Shown here: positions 9,383-19,938 of the stretch, one piece after another
Layout: the number at the start of each line of letters is the position of its first letter
Position numbering within the stretch: position 1 is the stretch's first letter
Assembly (NCBI RefSeq): GCF_020497125.1
Contig: NC_059073.1
Span: forward strand, 14,963,225 to 15,027,224
Source of the DNA: Mauremys mutica
Lineage: Eukaryota; Chordata; Testudines; Geoemydidae
DNA: 64,000 nt
Direction: 5' to 3'
Translations under genes and position numbers: made by a program
The notes under the pieces: model-generated
Told to the model about the DNA's origin: nothing
The model's database searches: none
Seen by the model: only the letters and a program-made list of their open reading frames with translations

Positions 9383-9890
9383 GTTGATTAAAATATATCT
9401 CTTTTACCAAGTAGAGAGGTCTCCTCTTTTGCCCAGGCTTCCTCTTGAACTTACGCATATGGCCGGTGCTGCACATCAAAGCCCTTCTTTTAAAGGTTTT
9501 TGAGGGACCTGTGCATTGTGTGTATGACGCAATTCTCTTTCTCTTCCTCCTCCTAATGTACATCAGCCCCGATCTCTCCTGTGCAGCTGGATTCCCCTTC
9601 TTCTCCAGAACAGTGCTAAAAACCGAGTGGCGGTTTTTACATGGGGTTTAATAATCTCTAGCCCTCTCCTCAAAAGCGGTACGGCTTTTTGAAAGAGGCT
9701 ACGGAATATTCGGCCCACGCCAGCCCCGTACATAACAGGGGGCCGCATGATATCCAGGAAGGGGGTGTCCATCCTGAGCTTTGTAGATGGTGGGATCGCT
9801 GTAATTTTTTAATTTGCTTTTTAGAAACCTCGCTCTCTCCGGGAACGCAGGTGCAGCTTGACGATCACCTTGCCGAAGCGAATGAGACAT
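9383..9890 (-). pseudogene. Minor virion protein (amphipathic + basic, pVI/pX-like), frameshifted
   Basis: Three short overlapping frames (9890-9699, 9772-9563, 9563-9357) look like one gene split by two frameshifts near 9770 and 9620. The middle carries GAGVGRIFRSLFQKAVPLL, a Gly-rich start running into an amphipathic helix. This pattern occurs in the membrane-active minor capsid proteins of adenoviruses, adomaviruses and adintoviruses. The C-terminal part is very basic (RRRKRKR, FKRKPGQKRR), like adenoviral pX/mu. It ends just before or slightly into the capsid ATG at 9382. The assignment as a membrane-lytic or core protein rests on position and composition rather than on a catalytic motif. 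Confidence 0.65.
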
Positions 9891-9924
9891 GGCTGTTCTG
9901 ATCTGTCTTTATTTCAATGGTGGA

Positions 9925-10275
9925 ATACCTCACCATCTGTCTTGTCTTTTAGGCCGAGGCATATTTAGATAGAATGTCTATCACTGTTAAGATGTACTTA
10001 AAACTACTGTTGTGTTTGGAGAATCAGTGCATATCCACCAAATCTGCTTGCCATTACGCATCCACATCTGAAAGAAGGGTCTTGTTTCTTTTAAAATGTA
10101 TTTGAACTGCTTTGTGTAAAGCTTAAGCATCCTGGTCTGAAAACCAAGCTGTTACCTGTCTTCTATTCAAAGTTTTACTATGCTTTTTGGCTGCTTGAAA
10201 GAGAGGGTTCACCCCACCGAAGTTCTCAACTTCCCCAGGGGTGTAATATATTTTCTTTAACTGAGCCGTCTGCAT
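9925..10275 (-). pseudogene. Retroviral-type integrase, N-terminal fragment
   Basis: From an ATG at 10275 the minus strand encodes KKIYYTPGE, FGGVNPLF, RRQVTAWF, then WQADLVDM (about 10053-10030) and VIDILSKYA. This is the N-terminal region and the start of the RNase-H-like core of the Maverick/adintovirus integrase, which joins element ends to host DNA. WQAD supplies the first catalytic Asp. In-frame stops occur after SDQDA, after SDVDA and after VDMH, and a shift lies near 9960. The reading ends near 9925, before the second catalytic Asp and the Glu, so most of the catalytic core and the C-terminal domain are gone. The minor virion protein frame begins only about 35 bases further on, which points to an internal deletion. 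Confidence 0.8.
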
Positions 10276-10960
10276 TGACCTGATGATTACTTGTACCATC
10301 TTTTACTAACATGAGTATGGAGGGGACATATTCATATTGACATGGTTTAAAATGCCCTTTTACAGCTGCCTGTGAAACTGGACTCCATGACCCCTACCAT
10401 TGGGGATTTTGAGCTGGTTCATTCTTCCATTTTGTCCTTTTCTGGATTTTCCTCTTCAGATTTGTGTCTTAGAAATGAGCAAAAACAGCTGATGCATGAT
10501 AGATTTATTCCCACAGGGCTACCGATGTGTAAGTTCTCAAAAACCTCTAGAAAGATATTGTTGAGTAATCAAGAGATTTTAAGAAAAGAAACAGTGTAAG
10601 CCCCCTACTGCTTGTTTTTAGATTTACACAACCCTGGGTCAGTTCCTAACCCCATTACACCCCATCCTTGACCGTCACTTCTTAATCATACATTTACCCG
10701 AGTGACATCTTTTCCATTTACCTTGTCCACCGGTAACTCCCATGAGCCGTGGTTGCCTTCTTCCATAGGGGTGGACAACGAGAGCCCATGTCACTCGTTG
10801 GGCTGCCTCAGGAGTGCTTGGGTTTCAGGATTGGGTTCCAGCATATCCATCAACAGCTGGGCCAAAGGACCCACCATGGCCTCTCCCTCCTCCTCCTAGG
10901 AACTGTCACTGATGTAGTGCTTCCTCTATGGGTGGTCGAAGGCCCTTGGAGCTAAAACAA
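10276..10960. other. Region beyond the integrase, mostly unassigned
   Basis: No recognised domain lies here. It sits between the integrase and the promoter-like end segment. The only candidate coding remnant is on the minus strand at 10689-10877. A few AT-rich + strand frames have no family resemblance. Confidence 0.4.
10689..10877 (-). pseudogene. Possible accessory viral gene remnant, unknown
   Basis: The minus-strand ATG at 10877 sits in a strong Kozak context (GAGGCCATGG) and opens a frame starting MVGPLAQLLMDMLEPNPE. The frame meets one in-frame TGA after 28 codons and goes on for about 34 more codons to a TGA near 10689. The composition looks protein-like and the position, between integrase and the terminal segment, is where vertebrate adintoviruses often carry variable accessory genes. 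There is no homology that I can name, and it could be chance. Confidence 0.3.
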
Positions 10961-11420
10961 AGTTCAAAGTTCTCACGGGGGTGGTGGAGGAGTCTGTTTC
11001 CTCTCAGTGTTTCCACAATTTCCAAAACATGCATTATTGGAATGAAATGTCCTCTTCTGTGGGGCACTGGAACTTCTGGGGGTGGTATTGTACTCTGATT
11101 GGTAGAGGGTAGTAGGGAGACTTCTTAAAGGGGTCACATGACCCACTTCTGGATGGATCACTCTGCCCTGGAACACCCCCTGATTGGTCAAATCTCTCGG
11201 GGTGGTCCTACGTGGGGTGAAACACATCCTGATTGGTAGAGGGTGGTGGGAGGAGTTCTTAGAGGGGTCACATGACACCCTTTGCTGTCGATCATGTGTC
11301 CATCATGATCCTAGAAGTAATACCCCCAGGCGCAGATCTTAGTGTGATAGATGGGTGGGGCCTATGGGATCAGGGGGCAGGGCTACGTTTGATTGATGGT
11401 AGGCCCCTTATACTACTATT
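10960..11420. promoter_or_regulatory. CCAAT/E-box-rich segment with direct repeats (candidate viral end or promoter)
   Basis: CTGATTGGTAGAGGGT occurs at 11095-11110 and again at 11229-11244. GGGGTCACATGAC follows each copy (11130-11142 and 11264-11276), giving a direct repeat of about 48 bp with a 134-bp period. A third CTGATTGG lies at about 11180. CTGATTGG is an NF-Y (CCAAT) site and CACATG an E-box. Runs such as GGGTGGGGCCT and GGGCAGGGCTA follow at 11350-11385. Its place at the outer end of the viral block suggests terminal repeat or promoter DNA, but no partner terminal repeat is in the window. Confidence 0.4.
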
Positions 11421-13204
11421 ACTAAAGTGAGATTATCTGGCTTGTGTTATGCAGGAGTTCAGATTAGTGGTTCCTTCTATCCTTAATGTCTATGGAATCA
11501 CATAGCAAGTCTGTGGCAGGGCCAGGGATTAGAACCCAGGAGTCCTGACTCCCAGTCCCCTCTGCTAATCACAGTATTGACACTCCCTCTTCAGTCTTTC
11601 AGCCAGTAAAGGTGATTACCATGCCAAACTGATTGCTAGTAACTCCAGGCTTAAGTTTAGCTATGAACTGACTTTTATACCAATTGAAATTACTTCTTTA
11701 GTTCACCAGATTTCAGGATTGCTGACCTGGTTTTTTTACTGATGCAAAAATAAAACACAGCAAATGGAACCACCTTACTGATTAAAACACAGTGAACTGT
11801 AAAAAGCAATATTGAGAATTTATGGGTTTGAGTTTGGCATCTGATGGATGAAGACCAAAACAGATTTGATAATGCAGCTTTTCAGGGGGATGGTACATAA
11901 GGTACAGAGCCCTTTGTTGCTAGGCCACAGGTTCAAAAGACGTTCCAGGGGTCTGATCCTGCAAAGTGTTGAGTGTCTCCTATGACTCCCATTGCCTTCC
12001 AGGGGCGTGGGGGGTAATTTGTTGCTCAGAATGCAGTCCTGAGCACCTCACAGGATTGGGCCTCAGCTCAGTAGTGGATGGGCCTTTGATCTGGAGGAAG
12101 TGAAGTCACTGACTCACTCCTTTTCCTAGAAGTAGCACTGCTGGAACCAGGTTGAAATGCCTTTGAGATCAGTGGGGAGCAGCTTGCGCTGTTGCCATCT
12201 GTACTGCAGCTAAGCCTGTAGGTAAAGGAAGGACTTCATGCCAAGGTTTGTAAATGACTAGTAACTTTGGGTGCCCGGCTTTAGACACCTTAAAGCGGCC
12301 CAATTTTCAGAAAGTGCTGAGTACACCCGCCCTCTGAAAATTGAGTCTCAAGTTGGGCCTAGAAAAATGGAGGCACTCCTAATCACTGTTCACTTATTTA
12401 AAATATTAGCTTCAATCTGCAGGAGTCCATATACTTTGGAGAAGTAGCACTAGAATTGACTTAGGGTGAAATTCACCACTGTGCAACGGGGCTTACATAG
12501 AACAAAAGCCTCATCCTGCCTCTCTGAACAGAAGAGTGTTTCATCCTGAAACAAGAACAAAAAAGAGCATGATACGCAGTGGGCCTCTGCCTCTGTCCTG
12601 TTCTCTCTATTTTAATTTGTTTTGGGCCAGTTGGCATTCCTGACTGGCACTTATTCTGCCAAGATCCAGTGACACAAAAAATAACTGCCACTCCAAAGGC
12701 AAACACCAAAGGAGCCGTTGATTTATTTTCAATAACTGCCTTGATTTTTTCCCCTCAAGATTTATTTTGTAGTAGAGATGACATTGTTGTCCTTTGTCAC
12801 TGATGTTCTTCTCTTCCACTGACATGGTCTATTAATTAGAGAAGGAAGATGAATTAAAAGCCAGGTTGTGATCTATAAATTTTGATGAAACAAGACAATT
12901 TTTCCTTGTCATGTAGATTTTATCACAGTCATTACAGTTAAAAAAAATGCTATCCAGTTTTCACTACTATAAGTTTTTGTTTGTTTTGAAAAGCTACATT
13001 TAAGTTCGAGCCAGCACAGACCCATGGCTTGTATTCAGATATGTGAGCTTTGGGGGCACTTGTCCATCCTGATAGAGGCTTCTGGGAGCTATCGTGTATT
13101 TCTTGTTGCTGCTGTTTTATTTATAGGTATTTTGAGGAGAGCAGTTGGTTTTCAGGGATACTTCAAATACCTTTGTTATAGAACTCAGAATCCAAGGAGA
13201 ACAA
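11421..13204. other. Unassigned host DNA with old repeat fragments
   Basis: A MIR-like fragment (about 11500-11580: GCAGGGCCAGGGATTAGAAC, then CCCAGGAGTCCTGACTCCC) is present on the + strand. A small foldback pairs CAATTTTCAGA (12301-12311) with TCTGAAAATTG (12333-12343). I see no coding signal otherwise. Confidence 0.5.
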
Positions 13205-13847
13205 TGACTGAACAGTGTGCCTGTTGCCAAGAACGCTAATGGCATTTTAGGGTGTATAAGTAGGGGCATTGCCAGCAGATTGAGGGATGTGATTATTCCC
13301 CTCTATTCGACATCGGTGAGGCCTCATCTGGAGTACTGTGTCCAGTTTTGGGCCTCACACTACAAGAAGGATGTGGAAAAATTGGAGAGAGTCCAGCGGA
13401 GGGCAACAAAAATGATTTGGGGGCTGGAGCACATGACTTATGAGGAGAGGCTGAGGGAACTGGGATTTTTTAGTCTGCAGAAGAGAAGAATGAGGGGGGA
13501 TTTGATAGCTGCTTTCAACTATCTGAAGGGGGGGTTCCAAAGAGGATGGCTCTAGACTGTTCTCAGTGGTAGCAGATGACAGAACAAGGAGTAATGGTCT
13601 CAAGTTGCAGTGGGGGAGGTTTAGGTTGGATATTAGGAAAAACTTTTTCACTAGGAGGGTGGTGAAGCACTGGAATGGGTTACCTAGGGAGGTGTTGGAA
13701 TCTCCTTCCTCAGAGGTTTTTAAGGTCAGGCTTGATAAAGCCCTGGCTGGGATGATTTAGTTGGGAATTTGTCCTGCTTTGATCAGGGGGTTGGACTAGA
13801 TGACCTCCTGAGGTCCCTTCCAACCCTGATATTCTATGATTCTATGA
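13205..13847 (+). mobile_element. CR1 LINE, 5'-truncated (end of ORF2 plus 3' tail)
   Basis: This is the 3' end of a chicken-repeat-1 type LINE. The frames (about 13217-13555 and 13566-13760) encode the region after the reverse transcriptase fingers and palm, with the family signature around [11 protein letters not shown] and [10 protein letters not shown], then a frameshift near 13555. The copy ends with GGTTGGACTAGATGACCTCC and the short ATTCTATGATTCTATGA tail. Truncation at the 5' end is usual for target-primed insertion. Confidence 0.92.
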
Positions 13848-16470
13848 ACTGACCCCAATGTGAAGCAGAGGTTGTACCTTTAAGCTGCTTTGGGAGCCAG
13901 TTGTGCTTTGAGGTGCAATCTAGTGTTTACTTTCAGAGCTCCTTGGGGCACAGGGGGAGCATGCCCGCTGTTTAAACCCCTATGTAAGATTTGGCATAAA
14001 CTGCACCTTCATACCTATCCAATTCCCAAAGTCTGCTATGCTGTAGGGGTAGGTCCATGGTCTCACCGCTTCTTGCTGCCCTCAGGGATGTTTGGAGGGA
14101 GTAGTCCCTGAGCGCAAGGACTGCAACTGCACCTTGCTCTTACACTGAAGATGCAAAGGGTGTGTGTGTGCATGGGATGCTCCTTCCCCGCCATCCCACT
14201 GCATAAGGACCAGGCACTATCTGTACCTAGCTTGGCTATTAACTATTGGTAACATAGCCCATCCAAACAACTGTGTTACAATAATATGGAGGTTGCAGAG
14301 TGAAGAACTCCAAAAGAAAGAATTGCCTGCGGAAAAATTGTCTAACTAGTCTTATGCTACGCCATGCCTTGGGTGAGTTGGTGGCAGCAGAGCTCAAACC
14401 ACGGATCGCTGCATCTTAATGCATGAGCCTCTAGTGCCTGGGCAAAAAGACATATTCCTCCTAGCCAAACGTAGAGCAGGCTTATCACCCATTGTGTCCC
14501 AGCTACCACCAGAGGGGGACAGAGAGCCACCCCAAGTTGGTGTGGGTTATACTGTTGTGTGTATTCTACACCTTGACCTTCATTTACATAATCACATGCT
14601 AATTTTCTTTGCAGGACCCATCTCATTCAGGGACTGATCCAAAGCCCACAGAAGTCCATGGGAGTCTTTCCATTGACTTCAATGTGCTTTGGAGTGGGCC
14701 TTTAGTGTTCGGGATTAGTGCCCAGTGAAGAGGAGGGCTGTTCAGTGCTCCATCCTGTTTACCATTAGATCATGAATGTGATCTCAGTTACATCACTGGG
14801 ACTGGGTTGCCACACAACACCCTTCTTCCTCCCGTAGCCTCAATTGTTATTCCAGACTGCACTAGAATAGCAACTACAGTCTGGCTGCACCGACTGGATG
14901 GGGAACTGGGTTGTGAGTGCCTTTTAATTGTAGACCCATGACTCCTTGCCGGGCCCCGTTCCTAGACTACCCTGGGTATCCCCAAAGCGGCCTATGCAAG
15001 GCAGGCAGGGAGATCATTTCTGTAGCGTGCAAGGGATGCATTATCACCACAGAGTTCCAGATTCTGCAGGTCAGTTTAGGCCCCTGGTGACACTTGTGCA
15101 GCCCCAGTCTATTCCTTGCATGAGTGTGACCAATAGGCAGAATGCTTGCCAAGTTCCACGGATGCCTGGCTGGAATAGAATCCAGCTCTTTCTTGGCTGT
15201 GCTGGCTCTGCCAGGTTAGCAGGAGTGAAAAACGCAGGAAGAATACGTCACTCCCTGAACTCGGCAGGCCTGCCTCTGGCGACGCACAGAGAGCAGGGCC
15301 GACGACTAAGAAGGTGCCACTTTCAATAGCTGCTTTTCAGAGCAGACCTAGACTTTAAAATATTGTTGTGCCGGGGCTATTTCTTGACACTCTCTATCAC
15401 TCTCTGCTACGCTATGAAATACGCCCTAGCTGAGCTCACGGGCTAGCACCAGAAAACCAGGAACTAGCAGGATTTCCCAGAAGAACGGGCTAAAATCAGT
15501 CCTTGGAAAAGCAATTGACTTGTGAGATATGGAGTGCGTTGGGTCTGGGGTACCCTGCAGCTCTCCAGTGGAGCCGTGCTCATGTTAGGTAGCTACTCCA
15601 GGATCCCCTTTCAGGTGGGGGGCGGGAGGTAGGGCTCCCCCTGTATTATGAGGTAATAGCGCCCCAGTCTGTATTTATAATTCTGTCTGTTTCCATGGGG
15701 GTTAAATATGGAGGTTGAGGAGAAACAAACGTTAGCTTGGCCCAAGCCTACATTCCCCTGGTCCTCACCCTGGGCAAAAGTGTCATGAAGGCAGCTGACC
15801 TCCCCACCTCCATGCAGGAAGGTTTACACTTAAGGAGACCCTAGCACTAATAATCAGATGCTGTTTTCATCACCAAGGGCTGGGTAGGCCCAACTGCTGG
15901 TTTTGGGTCAGTGCTGGACAAATGGACCATCCTGCCTCTCCCCTGAATCCCTCCTATTGGCCAGATAATCCAACCCTTGCTAATTTATGGCCTGCTCAGA
16001 AGGTACTGCCTGGAGGATGAGAAGTGCTTGTGGTCTGAGTTCCCACAAACAAGCCTGCAGTTTAATGCTCACTGATGGCTTTCGAGCAAACAAGAGTAAT
16101 TTAACCTTAAAATAATCTTATTAAAAACCCCACATGCACTTGCCCCCTGGGCGTTTACAGAGAGATTAGAGGAAGGGCCAAAGTCTGCTCAGTTATGCTG
16201 GTGTCAATCGGAAATAAGCACTTACATTAATTAGCAGAATTTGCCCTCTGGGATTGGAGCTATAAAAAAACATCTCCATGGCTTTATTAAAAAGGTAGGC
16301 CGGTCTGGGATGTGAGAGACTTGCATGGTAGAAGAGCTGGGCTTGGCCTACAGGCTGCATTGGGGTGATTGTGACGTACAGAATGGGAGCAAGGTTTTGT
16401 GAGCTTCCAAGCGTTTTTTACACCTTGGCTATTTTGATGGCGCTACATCTGTCTGATCACACCTGAAGTT
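13848..16470. other. Unassigned host DNA
   Basis: No gene is recognised. A 23-bp inverted repeat (14639-14661 with 14670-14692, around CCAAAGC...GCTTTGG) is a common amniote foldback repeat type. The remaining short frames look random. Confidence 0.5.
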
Positions 16471-16559
16471 GGGGATTTAGTTGGGGATTGGTCCTGCTTT
16501 GAGCAGGGGGTGGGACTAGATGACCTCCTGAGGTCCCTTCCAACCCTCATATTCTATGA
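16471..16559 (+). repeat. CR1 or CR1-tailed SINE, 3' end only
   Basis: About 90 bp of the CR1 3' consensus are present, ending in ATATTCTATGA. It is too short to tell a LINE copy from the tail of the tRNA-headed SINE. Confidence 0.85.
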
Positions 16560-16792
16560 AGCAGTGGACAAGTTCTGCTCAGACCCCAGAGCTTTGGTAA
16601 GAGCCTAGTGGAACATTAAAGCTTTGGATGTATCTGCTGATTTACTGTTTTAACATCACCCCTCTCCAGCAAGGGGCCGGCTGATCCGCACTGACGTTCA
16701 GGGTCTTAGTCAGAAGTGTATACTTGCAGCTCTCTCAAAACAGACCGTACAACGACAGCAGGCTTTTGTTCAAAGGGGTCATCCAACCCCAT

Positions 16793-17328
16793 TGTGATGA
16801 AGTGGGAATGTTCTTAATGTTTTCTCTGAATACTGTGTGGGTGCCTCAATTTCCCCTATGCCTTTCTTAAATATCTAGGTGGGGGGAGCAGGGTGTATGA
16901 TTGTCGCAGAGCCCAAGAAGGGCCCTGTGATACTGTCTGCAAAGAGAATGGCCGGCTCTCTGTCTCCTGGCAACTAATGGCCGGGGCCCCTCCTCTGCAA
17001 AGATGCCAACTGAAGGTGTTGGAGAACAAAGAGATCAGGTGACCTCCTGGCCCGGGAAAGAGACAAAGGCCAGAGAGGAGGGGCTGGAGAGTCTCAGTTT
17101 GGAGCTGGCTGGGAAAATGGAGGGGAGCCTAGATGGGGCTCTGGCCTCCCTGGGGCTCCCCAAGTTGGACCTAACTGAGGGGGTCCTGTTGTCTGTACCT
17201 GCAAGACCTGTCTTGGACTGTGTTCCTGTCATCTAAATAAACCTTCTGTTTTACTGGCTGGCTGAGAGTCATGCTGAATCACAGGAAGCTGGGGGTGCAG
17301 GACCTTGTCTCCCCCGAACTCTGTGACA
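16793..17328 (+). mobile_element. Solo LTR
   Basis: The LTR begins TGTGATGAAG and ends CTCTGTGACA. A perfect 5-bp target duplication CCCAT flanks it (16788-16792 and 17329-17333). An AATAAA at 17236-17241 sets the + orientation. No internal sequence is present, so the provirus was lost by LTR-LTR recombination. The 77-codon open frame inside it is not a gene. Confidence 0.88.
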
Positions 17329-17504
17329 CCCATTACAGTCAACCTCAGCGCAGCGGGACATGGCATCTGTGCTCGCCGTGAGGTGATTACCTAGCTGCTG
17401 AATTGAGGACCAAGCTAATTCATTGAAGTGAGGGATGTTTTTCAAATTGTGTGTGTTTAAATGTGGAAAAGCTAATAATAATAATCAAACCTAGCTCGTA
17501 TGTA

Positions 17505-17695
17505 GGGCTTTTCATCCACTGATCTCAAAGTGCTTTACAAGGGTTAGTATCATTATCCCCATTTTACAGGTGGGTAAACTGAGGCACAGAAGCAGATGAC
17601 TGTCTATGATCACCCAGTAAAGTAATGGCAGAGCAGGAAATTGAACACAGGTTTCCTGAATACCCATCCAGTGCTCTAACCACTAGACCACACTG
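17505..17695 (+). repeat. MIR-like SINE
   Basis: It shows the typical core-SINE text: CCCCATTTTACAGGTGGG, AAACTGAGGCACAGA, then a segment ending CTCTAACCACTAGACCACA. A short (TAA)n run precedes it at about 17473. Confidence 0.75.
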
Positions 17696-17986
17696 CCTAA
17701 GCAGCCATCTTCATAAGGGAAAAAGTGATGCCAGGCAGACTTGACTGCTGTATTGGATAATATTGCAGAATTATTAGAAGGAAGGCATGCAGCAGGTATA
17801 ATAGTTCTGCACTCTGGGAAAGGGTAATGCAAATCACAGCATACAGAGCAAAGCATGGGAGAACCAGAGATGAGGCATTCTCAGCTAAAGGGATCAGGCT
17901 GCAGAATGAAAAGACTTCTAGAAGAGAGTAATTCTGAATCCTCCCACCTTTCGGTCCTGTTTCATGACCTTTTTGGTAAAGTCTCG

Positions 17987-18236
17987 TGTAATGGGTTGCA
18001 CTCACCAGCGTGGCATCTCCTGCTGGCTGTCTCAAGCTTTCTCAGCTGGCACACGCTCTTCTGCTGGATTGATGCCTTTTCTGCCGCCTCAGTCCAGGAA
18101 CCACAGCTTCCTTTTCATGACTCAGTCTTCTGGCCATGTCACCATCTGTGTTTTCCCCCTTCTGGGGGTGTGTGGGGATGTATCACAATCCAACCCACCC
18201 ACTTCCCAAGTGGTGAGCTGGCGGGGGGAACCCAGG
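17987..18236. repeat. LTR-like sequence, left part
   Basis: The sequence starting TGTAATGGGTTGCACTCACC and continuing past the inserted element to about 18990 (CCCTGATTGACTGCTCC with a CCAAT-type motif) resembles an ERV LTR read on the minus strand. I could not find a matching target duplication, so the limits and the LTR call are uncertain. A 303-codon open frame across it is a composition artefact. Confidence 0.35.
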
Positions 18237-18579
18237 CAGGAGCTGCGCCAGGGTTTCTGGTGCCCTAGGCAGAATTCGGGGGGCAGCATTTTGTGTGCTC
18301 CCCACGGAGCGTGCGGGAGCTTCCAGTTCTGCTCCCATCGTGCTGCCGAAGAAGAACCCTCTGCCGAAATGCCTCAGGCGACAGCGGCAGTCATTGAGCT
18401 GCTCAATTGCCTGCCACTGTTTTCCGCGGCACGTTGGCAGAAGGTCCTTTTTCGGCAGCGCGACAGGAGCGGAACCGGAAGCTCCCGTGCGCCCCGTGGG
18501 GAGCGCACAAAATGCCGCCCCCTGAATCCTGGCGCCCTAGGCGACCGCCTAGTGTCGCCTAATGGAAGTGCCGGCCCTG
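18237..18579. mobile_element. hAT-like foldback element (CAGGGCC family) with perfect 8-bp duplication
   Basis: A perfect AACCCAGG flanks it on both sides (18229-18236 and 18580-18587). The right end is GCCGGCCCTG, and the left end CAGGAGCTGCGCC is a diverged partner. The element is largely one inverted repeat: the segment around GGGGGGCAGCATTTTGTG (about 18279) pairs with CACAAAATGCCGCCCCC (about 18507), so a single strand would fold into a hairpin. It shares the CCTAGGCGACCGCCTAG segment with the copy at 31010-32042. Confidence 0.88.
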
Positions 18580-18587
18580 AACCCAGG

Positions 18588-18990
18588 CCCGCACACTACT
18601 CTGGGTCCCCACCCAGGGACCCTCTAGATAGCAGCCTACTCCTGCCTCTCCTTAACTTCTCCATCAGCACTGCTTCAATTCCCCGGGTGACTTCCCCACA
18701 GCCCCAGCACCTTCTTCGCCCTCTTCTCGGAGCCTCCAGTCAGCACATCCCAGCAGCCAGCCAGGAGCGCCTGTTTGCTTCCCTGGCCCCTACCAGCAAC
18801 TGCTCTGTCCATGGTGCTACCTTCTCTTGGGCTCCTGCAGCAACTGACTGTCTATTGCCCTGCAGCTCCTTTTAAGTAATCCCACCAGGCCCTGATTGAC
18901 TGCTCCATGCAGCCTCTCACCAACTGGCTGATCCCCACACAGCCTCCCAAGGCTGTTTTTAACCCCTTTCTTTCCGGTGTAGGGTGAACA
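18588..18990. repeat. LTR-like sequence, right part
   Basis: This continues the sequence to the left of the hAT-like insertion: the duplicated AACCCAGG joins both parts. It is CT-rich with a CCCTGATTGACTGCTCC motif near 18888 and ends somewhere near 18990. The LTR assignment is tentative. Confidence 0.35.
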
Positions 18991-19341
18991 CCCAATCACT
19001 CTTCCCCACCACAGTGAGAACACCAAACACCACTCCACCCCCATCTCTTCCCATAAGCAGTAAATGGAGGAGAGCCAAAGGCTCAAGAGACCTTTTGATG
19101 GACCAATCTAATGAACCTAGGAGGTGCACAGATCATACGTTGATGGGCACCAGTGCAAATTCCTAAAAGAGACCAAAAATTGATAAAAGTTCCCAGGAAA
19201 TCTAAATTAGAATGTGCTTAGTTGTGAGTGCGGACACAGGGCTCATCCACATTCGGGGATTTGTGCACCACTGCTGTCACCACCAAGAGGGACTGAAAAC
19301 TGGCAGAAAAATTGCAAAAAATAGGTAATTAATTATATACT

Positions 19342-19400
19342 CCAAGGCCAGAAGGGACCATTGTGATCATTGAGTCTGATCTCCTGCAGAACAGAGAATT
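19342..19400 (-). repeat. CR1-type 3' fragment
   Basis: The short text AAGGCCAGAAGGGACCATTG followed by GATCTCCTGCAG is the reverse of a CR1 subfamily 3' end. Confidence 0.6.
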
Positions 19401-19503
19401 TCCCTCTGGGGTAGAGCTGGTCGGAACATTTTTATCAGAAGTTTTCCATCAGAAAATGCCCCTTTGATAAAATCAGATTTTTTTTATGAAATTGTTTCAA
19501 TTC

Positions 19504-19938
19504 CATAGATTCATAGATTCTAGGACTGGAAGGGACCTCGAGAGGTCATCGAGTCCAGTCCCCTGCCCTCATGGCAGGACCAAATACTGTCTAGAACATC
19601 CCTGATAGAAATTTATCTAACCTACTCTTAAATATCTCCAGAGATGGAGATTCCACAACCTCCCTAGGCAATTTATTCCAGTGTCTAACCACCCTGACAG
19701 TTAGGAACTTTTTCCTGATGTCCAACCTAAACCTCCCTTGCTGCAGTTTAAGCCCATTGCTTCTTGTTCTATCCTTAGAGGCTAAGGTGAACAAGTTTTC
19801 TCCCTCCTCCTTATGACACCCTTTTAGATACCTGAAAACAGCTATCATGTCCCCTCTCAGTCTTCTCTTTTCCAAACTAAACAAACCCAATTCTTTCAGC
19901 CTTCCTGCATAGGTCATGTTCTCTTGACCTTTAATCAC
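19504..19938 (-). mobile_element. CR1 LINE 3' fragment
   Basis: The reverse-oriented tail CATAGATTCATAGATTC leads into coding sequence on the minus strand (frame from 19938 to 19591: [20 protein letters not shown], a conserved CR1 ORF2 C-terminal segment). It appears to sit inside an older AT-rich repeat (about 19417-20310) whose text GAAATTGTTTC resumes on the far side. Confidence 0.9.

Larger units (their letters stand above)
2844..11420. mobile_element. Endogenous adintovirus / Polinton-Maverick element, degraded
   Basis: The gene set is diagnostic: protein-primed type family-B DNA polymerase, A32-like packaging ATPase, adenain-like protease, double-jelly-roll major capsid protein, small basic/amphipathic virion protein and retroviral-type integrase. 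These occur in two convergent blocks, as in vertebrate adintoviruses and Polintons. The left end is cut off by the ERV, so the left terminal repeat is outside the window. The right end is uncertain: the last clear gene stops at 10275 and a promoter-like segment extends to about 11420. A penton-type protein was not recognised. All genes contain stops or frameshifts, so this is an old, non-functional copy. Confidence 0.9.

Noticed and set aside
10973..11278. 101-codon minus frame with an internal repeat
   Set aside because: The repeat comes from the CCAAT/E-box direct repeats; no Kozak context and a Pro run at the end, so regulatory DNA is more likely.
17003..17236. 77-codon + frame ending near AATAAA
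   Set aside because: It lies within the solo LTR; the AATAAA is the LTR poly(A) signal.
17964..18875. 303-codon open frame on +
   Set aside because: It crosses a hAT-like element with a proven 8-bp duplication and LTR-like DNA; Pro/Ser/Arg-rich product with no domain.
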